From: Streptomyces flaveus
GTDB taxonomy: Bacteria; Actinomycetota; Actinomycetes; Streptomycetales; Streptomycetaceae
NCBI RefSeq assembly: GCF_014647675.1
Contig: NZ_BMPQ01000012.1
Coordinates: 164,166 to 228,165, forward strand
DNA: 64,000 nt
Direction: 5' to 3'
Shown here: positions 59,186 through 64,000 of the stretch, in pieces
Numbering within the stretch: position 1 is the stretch's first letter
How the letters are laid out: every line of letters begins with the position of its first letter
Made by a program: the position numbers and the translations under genes
Notes under the pieces: model-generated
Databases searched by the model: none
Told to the model about the DNA's origin: nothing
The model's input: only the letters and a program-made list of their open reading frames with translations

Positions 59186-59739
59186 ACGTGTCCTTCCGGA
59201 TCGAGCGGGAGACTGCACAGCGGGCAGGGCGGCCGACCCGCGTTGACGACGTCGAGGGCGCGCTTGGCGAAGGCCCTGGCCTGCGCGCCGGTGAGGCGGA
59301 CCCTCAGCATCGGCGGGCCGTTCTCCTCGTCCTGCAGGAGCCTTTCCTCGGCGGCGGCGAGGTCCTCCTCGGAGTCGGCGTCCAGCTCGACGAGCGCCTG
59401 CGCCTCGACGATCATGCGCTGCTCGTCACCGTCCCAGGCCAGCGCCATGGTGCCGACCCGGAACTCCTCCTCCACGGGAGTCTCCAGGGGGGCGGTGTCG
59501 GAGACCTCCGTCGGGGCCACCGCCGGGACGGCCGCACTGCCTCCCGTACGTCGTACGACCTCGTCGAGAAGCTCGTCCATCCGCTCGGCGAGCGCCGCCA
59601 CCTGCGTCTTCTCCAGAGCCACGCTGGTCACCCGGGGCCCGGCGACGGCCTGCAGGAAGAAGGTACGGCGCCCGGGCAGCCCGACCGTACCGGTCACGAA
59701 ACGGTCCGGTGGGTCGTAGAGGAACACCTGACGGGACAC
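59149..59739 (-). CDS. DUF3090 protein with zinc-binding tail
   Basis: A 196-residue DUF3090 protein. The start MSRQVFLYDPPDRFVTGTVG and the middle RTFFLQAVAGPRVTSVALEK are family-typical. The C-terminus CPLCSLPLDPEGHVCPRQNG has a CxxC, a His and a further Cys for zinc. It overlaps the SCO1664-family gene, and both are preserved with the phosphatase next to mshC. Function unknown. Confidence 0.92.
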   Translation of the reverse strand: MSRQVFLYDPPDRFVTGTVGLPGRRTFFLQAVAGPRVTSVALEKTQVAALAERMDELLDEVVRRTGGSAAVPAVAPTEVSDTAPLETPVEEEFRVGTMALAWDGDEQRMIVEAQALVELDADSEEDLAAAEERLLQDEENGPPMLRVRLTGAQARAFAKRALDVVNAGRPPCPLCSLPLDPEGHVCPRQNGYRREV

Positions 59740-59838
59740 GTCCTGTCTCCATTGGATCGAGTGCTTCTGCCATCGACTGCGTCTGCTGCTGACAACTGCT
59801 GCGCTGCTTCGACCGCTTCACCCTACTGCGGCTGACGA

Positions 59839-60525
59839 TCACGGTGCGCCCGCACTGCCACCCACCGTGGCGTCACCGCCCGGAGGCTCCTCGCGCGGCG
59901 CGAGGGAGGCGAAATCACCGGTGTCCCCGAGGCGTACGAGAAACGGCCGCAGCCGTGTGTAGCGGATCGCGGTGATGGAACACGGTTCTACGGAAATCCG
60001 CTGGAAGAGGTCCAGATGAAGCCCCAGTGCGTCCGCGACGAGGGACTTGATGATGTCGCCGTGCGAGCACATGAGGTACACGGCGTCGGCGCCGTGATCG
60101 CGCTCCACGCGCGCGTTCCACTCGCGTACGGCTTCGGCGGCCCGGGTCTGCATCGCCCGCATCGACTCGCCGCCCGGGAACGCGGCGGCGGACGGATGCG
60201 CTTGTACGACCTCCATCAGCGGCTCGTCCATCAGCTCGGCGAGCTTGCGCCCCGACCAGTCGCCGTAGTGGCACTCCCCGATGCGCTCTTCGGTGTGCGC
60301 GCGCAGTTCGGGCCGGGCGTCGAGCAGGGGGCGCAGGGTCTCCTGGCAGCGCTCCAAGGGGCTGGTGACGACCTCGGATATCGGCAGCCCGGCGAGCCGC
60401 CCGGGCAGCTCGGCGGCCTGTTCGGCGCCGCGCTCGTCGAGGGAGACGCCGGGCGTCCACCCGGCGAGCAGTCCCTCGGTGTTGGCGGTGGAACGTCCGT
60501 GCCGGACAAGGATCAACGTGGGCAT
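59839..60525 (-). CDS. Histidine phosphatase (phosphoglycerate mutase-like)
   Basis: A 228-residue histidine phosphatase. The catalytic His is in LILVRHGRSTANTEGLLAG at residues 8-10 (RHG), Glu in IGECHYGDWSG, and the second His in YLMCSHGDIIKSLVADALG. It resembles the MSMEG_4193-type members found beside mshC and DUF3090 genes in actinobacteria. Substrate unknown. ATG at 60525. The 99-base gap to the DUF3090 gene holds no feature. Confidence 0.92.
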   Translation of the reverse strand: MPTLILVRHGRSTANTEGLLAGWTPGVSLDERGAEQAAELPGRLAGLPISEVVTSPLERCQETLRPLLDARPELRAHTEERIGECHYGDWSGRKLAELMDEPLMEVVQAHPSAAAFPGGESMRAMQTRAAEAVREWNARVERDHGADAVYLMCSHGDIIKSLVADALGLHLDLFQRISVEPCSITAIRYTRLRPFLVRLGDTGDFASLAPREEPPGGDATVGGSAGAP

Positions 60526-60665
60526 GCGGCCCAGCGTAAGCCGCCGCCGGGATGCGTCCCGGTCCGGGAGGCACCGGAGCTCCGCGGGGTCACTTGTCGG
60601 CCTCCACGCGCGCGTGCCCCGTACTCGTGTCGGGTACGAGCGGCACGCGCACGTGGCTCGTGCCG

Positions 60666-61454
60666 TTACGCGAACTCGGGTGCCGCCGATGCCGGCCCGC
60701 CCAGGGCGTCGCGACGCTCGGGCATCTTCAGGGAGACCATGCGGCGCCAGCCGCCGAGCCGCTCGTACAGGTAGACGGCGTGGATGCCCGCGGCGAGGAC
60801 GCCGGACCTGGCCTTCGACCAGCCGAGGATGCGCCCCATGCCGGCCATCACGGCGAGGCTGACGTCCCGGTAGATACGGATCTCGGCGAGCGCGCACTCG
60901 CGCAGGGTGCGCTGGATCATCCGGCCGTGGCCCGCCGCCGCGAAACGCAACAGTTCCTCGTGGCAGTACGCGAGGTGGTTGTCCTCGTCGTTGGAGATCA
61001 TCTTGACGGCTCGGCCGAGGTCGGGATGGTCGGCGAAGTGCTTGCGGAGGAGCTCCATCTCCTCGGAGGCGCGCTGCTCGGTGACCCTGCTGTGCGCGAG
61101 GTAGGTGACGATGTCTTCGACGGTGAGCGCTTGGTCGCCCTTGAGCTTCTCGTGGGCGAGGCCGATGCCGTTGTTCTCCAGGAGCATGGTGTAGTCGGTG
61201 GCGGGCGGGATCTCGACAGGTTCGAGGCCGCGCTTCTTCATGAGGGCGTTGAAGATGCGCCCGTGCTTGTCCTCGTCGGCGCCGTGGCGGGTGATCTTGG
61301 GTGCGAGCGCGCGCTCGCTGTCCGGTACGAGAGCCGCGATGCGCGCGTTCTCCCAGCCCCCCTGTGACTCCCCGCTGGCGGCGATGGAACAGAAGAGCTG
61401 GAACGACTCGTCGTTGTCGAGGATCTCCTGGAACAGACTCTTGGCCGAAAGCAT
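60666..61454 (-). CDS. Ferritin-like diiron protein
   Basis: A 262-residue helical protein. Paired Glu/His motifs in a four-helix bundle are ITRHGADEDKHGRIFNALM and MISNDEDNHLAYCHEELL, with Glu in TEQRASEEMELLRKH, which fits a ferritin-like diiron oxidase. The C-terminal 80 residues continue in helices (ALAEIRIYRDVSLAVMAGMG). ATG at 61454 has GAAGGGG 6 bases upstream. It is codirectional with, but 140 bases from, the phosphatase gene. Function unknown; an oxidase of small molecules or iron handling is possible. Confidence 0.85.
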   Translation of the reverse strand: MLSAKSLFQEILDNDESFQLFCSIAASGESQGGWENARIAALVPDSERALAPKITRHGADEDKHGRIFNALMKKRGLEPVEIPPATDYTMLLENNGIGLAHEKLKGDQALTVEDIVTYLAHSRVTEQRASEEMELLRKHFADHPDLGRAVKMISNDEDNHLAYCHEELLRFAAAGHGRMIQRTLRECALAEIRIYRDVSLAVMAGMGRILGWSKARSGVLAAGIHAVYLYERLGGWRRMVSLKMPERRDALGGPASAAPEFA

Positions 61455-61618
61455 CACTGCCCCTTCTCTGCAGAACTCCCGGAACTCCGCAAAGAACGAG
61501 TCAAATGCGCTGCCAGGGGCGCGGCAACACCTGTGTCGGACAAATCCGCCGAACGATGGACGCCCGAGGCCTCTGCGACGCGTAACCACAGGGGCCGTCG
61601 GCGCGTTGTTCCCGTGAC

Positions 61619-61657
61619 GGCCGTGGCGGGGAAGACCCCCGAGCCCCCACCACGGCC
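61619..61657 (-). terminator. Probable terminator after the LLM oxidoreductase gene
   Basis: GGCCGTGGCGGGG and CCCCCACCACGGCC pair with one mismatch between 61619 and 61657, around a loop of about 12 bases, 29 bases beyond the stop at 61686. Confidence 0.55.
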
Positions 61658-61685
61658 GCAGAAACCTACCGCGGTCGATCCGGTG

Positions 61686-62738
61686 TCACAGTCCGGCGCG
61701 TTCGAGGGCCTGAGTGCCGGCGCGGAGCGAGGCGAGACGCTCGTCGAGTGTGAAGCCCGCGGGAGCGAGGGTCAGGGTGGTGACTCCGGCTTCGGCGTAG
61801 GACTTCATCCGGTCCGCGATCCGGTCGACCGAGCCCAGCAGGGTCGTCTTGTCGATCAGGTCGTGCGGTACGGCGGATGCGGCCCCCTGCTTGTCGCCGG
61901 ACAGGTACTTGTCCTGGATCTCGGTGGCTTCCTTCTCGTAGCCCATGCGCTGGGCGAGCTGGTTGTAGAAGTTCTGCTTGCGGCTGCCCATGCCGCCGAC
62001 GTACAGCGCGGTGTACGGGCGGAAGGTGTCGGCGAGCGTGGCCACGTCCTTGTCGTCGCCGAGGGCGATCGGCAGCGTCGGGCAGACGTCGAAGCCGTCC
62101 ATCGTCAGGCCGGCCTTCTCGCGGCCCGCGCGCAGGTGCCGCAGCGTGGTCTCCTCCAGGTGCTCGGCGGAGGGGAAGATCAGCAGGGCGCCGTCGGCGA
62201 TCTCGCCGGTCTGCTCCAGGTTCTTGGGGCCGATCGCCGCGATGTAGAGCGGGATGTGCTCGCGCTGCGGGTGCACGGTCAGCTTGATGGGCTTGCCCGG
62301 ACCGTCCGGCAGCGGCAGCGTCCAGTGCTCGCCCTCGTACGACAGGCGCTCGCGGGTCATCGCCTTGCGGATGATCTCGACGTACTCGCGGGTGCGGGCC
62401 AGCGGCTTGTCGAACTTGACGCCGTACCAGCCCTCGGAGACCTGCGGTCCGGAGACACCGAGGCCGAGGCGGAAGCGGCCGCCGGAGAGCGAGTCGAGCG
62501 TCGCGGCGGTCATCGCGGTCATCGCCGGCTGGCGGGCCGGGATCTGGAAGATGGCCGAGCCGACGTCGATGCGCTCGGTCTGTGCGGCGACCCAGGTGAG
62601 CACGGTGGCCGCGTCCGAGCCGTACGCCTCGGCGGCCCAGCAGACCGCGTAGCCCAGACGGTCGGCCTCCTTGGCCACGGTGAGATTGTCGGCGTCCATT
62701 CCGGCGCCCCAGTAGCCGAGATTGATCCCGAGCTGCAT
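61686..62738 (-). CDS. LLM-class F420-dependent oxidoreductase
   Basis: A 350-residue luciferase-like TIM-barrel protein. The start MQLGINLGYWGAGMDADN and the segments CWAAEAYGSDAATVLTWVAA, LGLGVSGPQVSEGWYGVKFD and IAAIGPKNLEQTGEIADGAL are those of F420-dependent LLM enzymes. It would use reduced F420 to reduce an unsaturated substrate. A perfect TTACTGATCAGTAA dyad lies 13 bases upstream of its ATG, so it is probably controlled by a TetR/MarR-like regulator encoded elsewhere. Substrate unknown. Confidence 0.92.
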   Translation of the reverse strand: MQLGINLGYWGAGMDADNLTVAKEADRLGYAVCWAAEAYGSDAATVLTWVAAQTERIDVGSAIFQIPARQPAMTAMTAATLDSLSGGRFRLGLGVSGPQVSEGWYGVKFDKPLARTREYVEIIRKAMTRERLSYEGEHWTLPLPDGPGKPIKLTVHPQREHIPLYIAAIGPKNLEQTGEIADGALLIFPSAEHLEETTLRHLRAGREKAGLTMDGFDVCPTLPIALGDDKDVATLADTFRPYTALYVGGMGSRKQNFYNQLAQRMGYEKEATEIQDKYLSGDKQGAASAVPHDLIDKTTLLGSVDRIADRMKSYAEAGVTTLTLAPAGFTLDERLASLRAGTQALERAGL

Positions 62739-62750
62739 GGCCGATTCCCC

Positions 62751-62764
62751 TTACTGATCAGTAA
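62751..62764. promoter_or_regulatory. Perfect palindrome upstream of the LLM oxidoreductase gene
   Basis: TTACTGATCAGTAA is a perfect 14-bp palindrome 13 bases before the LLM ATG. This TTACT-N4-AGTAA form is commonly seen at TetR-type operators. A repressor bound here would block the start region directly. Confidence 0.65.
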
Positions 62765-62913
62765 CGTCCCTTGTGCGGCACCCTAGCGCGCCCTCGGACC
62801 CGGTGGCAGGGAGCCCGGGCGGGGACGGCTTCGGGGACGGCTTCGGGCTCGGGTGATCCTGGTTGTCCACAGGGTTCCCCCGCACTGACTTCGGGCCAGT
62901 AATCTCAGCCGAC

Positions 62914-63897
62914 ATGGAGCAGAGGCATCTCGGCCGTACCGGCCTGCGTGTGTCCCGGATCGGGCTCGGCACCCTCACCTGGGGCCGGGACACCGACGAG
63001 CATGACGCCGCGGACCTGTTGAAGGCGTTCTGGGAGGCGGGCGGCACCCTCGTCGACACGGCGGACGTGTACGGCGACGGGGAGGCCGAGTATCTGCTCG
63101 GGCAGCTCATGGAAGGGCTGGTGCCACGCCGGGACCTGGTGATCTCGACGAAGGCGGGGAGCGTGCCGGATCCGGACCGGCGCTTCGACGGTTCGCGCGG
63201 GCATCTGCTCTCCGCGCTCGACGCCTCGCTGGCGCGGCTCGGCACGGACTATGTGGATCTTTGGCAGGTCCACGCCTTCGATCCGGAGACGCCGCTGGAG
63301 GAGACCCTCCAGGCCCTCGACATCGCGGTCAGCAGCGGTCGCGCCCGGTATGCCGGGGTGTCCAACTTCTGTGGCTGGCAGCTCGCCAAGGCGGCGACCT
63401 GGCAGCTCGCGGCGCCCGGCATACGGACCCGGCTGTCCAGTACGCAGATGGAGTACTCACTGCTGCAACGCGGCGTCGAACGCGAGGTGCTGCCCGCGGC
63501 CATGGACCTGGGCATCGGGCTGCTCCCGTCCTCGCCGCTCGGCCGGGGCGTACTGACGGGCAAGTACCGAAACGGTACGCCCGCGGACTCCCGGGGTGCG
63601 TCGGAGCATCTGGCACCCTTCGTCGCGCCGTATCTGGACGAGGCGGCGAGCAGCATCGTGGACGCGGTCACGACCGCCGCGGACGGGCTCGCGGTGACAC
63701 CGCTCCAGGTGGCCCTCGCGTGGGTCCGCGACCGGCCCGGCGTCGCCGCCCCCATCATCGGCGCGCGTAACGCACCGCAGCTCACGGCCGCGTTGTCAGT
63801 GGAGGCCCTTAGTCTTCCTGACGAGATCTGCCGAGCGCTCGACGACGTGTCAGCGCCCGTGCACCGCTATCCCGATCACCACTGGAGCACGCTGTGA
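62914..63897 (+). CDS. Aldo/keto reductase
   Basis: A 327-residue NADPH-dependent reductase of the AKR superfamily. Catalytic residues are in DTADVYGDGEAEYLLG (Asp, Tyr), STKAGSVPDPDR (Lys) and LWQVHAFDPETPL (His). The NADPH-binding end is PIIGARNAPQLTAAL. ATG at 62914 gives MEQRHLGRTGLRVSRIGLGT, the family start. Substrate unknown. It overlaps the next gene by 4 bases (GTGA). Confidence 0.94.
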   Translation: MEQRHLGRTGLRVSRIGLGTLTWGRDTDEHDAADLLKAFWEAGGTLVDTADVYGDGEAEYLLGQLMEGLVPRRDLVISTKAGSVPDPDRRFDGSRGHLLSALDASLARLGTDYVDLWQVHAFDPETPLEETLQALDIAVSSGRARYAGVSNFCGWQLAKAATWQLAAPGIRTRLSSTQMEYSLLQRGVEREVLPAAMDLGIGLLPSSPLGRGVLTGKYRNGTPADSRGASEHLAPFVAPYLDEAASSIVDAVTTAADGLAVTPLQVALAWVRDRPGVAAPIIGARNAPQLTAALSVEALSLPDEICRALDDVSAPVHRYPDHHWSTL

Positions 63898-64000
63898 CCA
63901 CGGATCCCGCCGGCATGGAGCCCGCTGCCACGGAGGAAGCCGAGCCGGGGACGCCGACCGCCGGCCCGGGGGCCGACTCGGGCTCCGGGGGCGGGGGGCC
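63894..64000 (+). CDS. Start of an unidentified gene, truncated by the window end
   Basis: GTG at 63894 overlaps the aldo/keto reductase stop (GTGA). The first 35 codons encode a Pro/Glu/Ala/Gly-rich stretch with no domain, TTDPAGMEPAATEEAEPGTP first. From memory, a helix-hairpin-helix protein often follows this reductase in Streptomyces, which fits the acidic start, but nothing in the visible part proves it. Confidence 0.6.
   Translation, partial: MTTDPAGMEPAATEEAEPGTPTAGPGADSGSGGGG

Noticed and set aside
1..64000. tRNA genes, CRISPR arrays, insertion sequences or phage genes
   Set aside because: None was seen on reading both strands; all long intervals are explained by core genes or short regulatory and repeat regions.

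Overview
The window is chromosomal DNA from a Streptomyces or a very close relative. It has very high G+C with strong third-position G/C bias, many GTG starts, a conservon, a Pup-proteasome cluster, mycothiol biosynthesis (mshC), a gyl-type glycerol operon and an F420-dependent oxidoreductase. From memory, the gene order from the helicase through tatAC, pafBC, pafA, prcAB, pup, dop, arc, metH, gylR-glpFKD and mshC resembles a conserved core region of Streptomyces chromosomes. No tRNA, rRNA, CRISPR array, IS element or prophage was recognised.

Layout. 1-4.2 kb: 3' end of a metal-chelate binding protein, an intergenic stretch rich in repeats, a LysR regulator, an APC-family permease and a pseudouridine synthase. 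4.2-8.9 kb (minus): a five-gene conservon (sensor kinase, roadblock, DUF742, GTPase, P450); the P450 lacks the usual ExxR motif. 9.2-16.8 kb: a TetR regulator divergent from two DUF1989 proteins, a biotin-dependent urea/guanidine carboxylase and allophanate hydrolase, which together fit guanidine degradation through carboxyguanidine. A near-identical 24-bp palindrome lies in the TetR/operon divergent promoter and upstream of the APC permease 8.3 kb away, which suggests one TetR-controlled regulon including an uptake step.

16.9-25.5 kb (minus): Ski2-like helicase, tatC, tatA, two small proteins, pafC, pafB and two FKBP-type isomerases. 25.6-35.5 kb: pafA, an MFS transporter divergent from a LacI regulator, prcA, prcB, a decayed endonuclease VII-like gene, pup, dop and arc, so every core part of pupylation and proteasomal degradation is present. 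35.7-41.3 kb: ferredoxin, a membrane-anchored hypothetical protein, tRNA m1A58 methyltransferase, a site-2-protease-like M50 peptidase, a RecB-family nuclease and an orphan response regulator.

41.3-49.5 kb (minus): two paralogous oligopeptide-type binding lipoproteins with no permease genes beside them, a HAD phosphatase and metH. 49.8-55.0 kb (plus): gylR, glpF, glpK, glpD, with a shared 12-bp motif in front of gylR and glpF. 55.1-64 kb: a FadR-type regulator with a perfect dyad upstream, a PAC2-family protein, then mshC, an SCO1664-family protein, a DUF3090 protein, a histidine phosphatase, a ferritin-like protein and an F420-dependent LLM oxidoreductase (minus), and finally an aldo/keto reductase and the start of another gene (plus).

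The most notable observations are the TetR-linked guanidine regulon, a palindromic repeat read in the same frame inside two unrelated genes (the carboxylase and pafC), and the pseudogene between prcB and pup. All family calls rest on reading motifs in the sequence; no database search was run.
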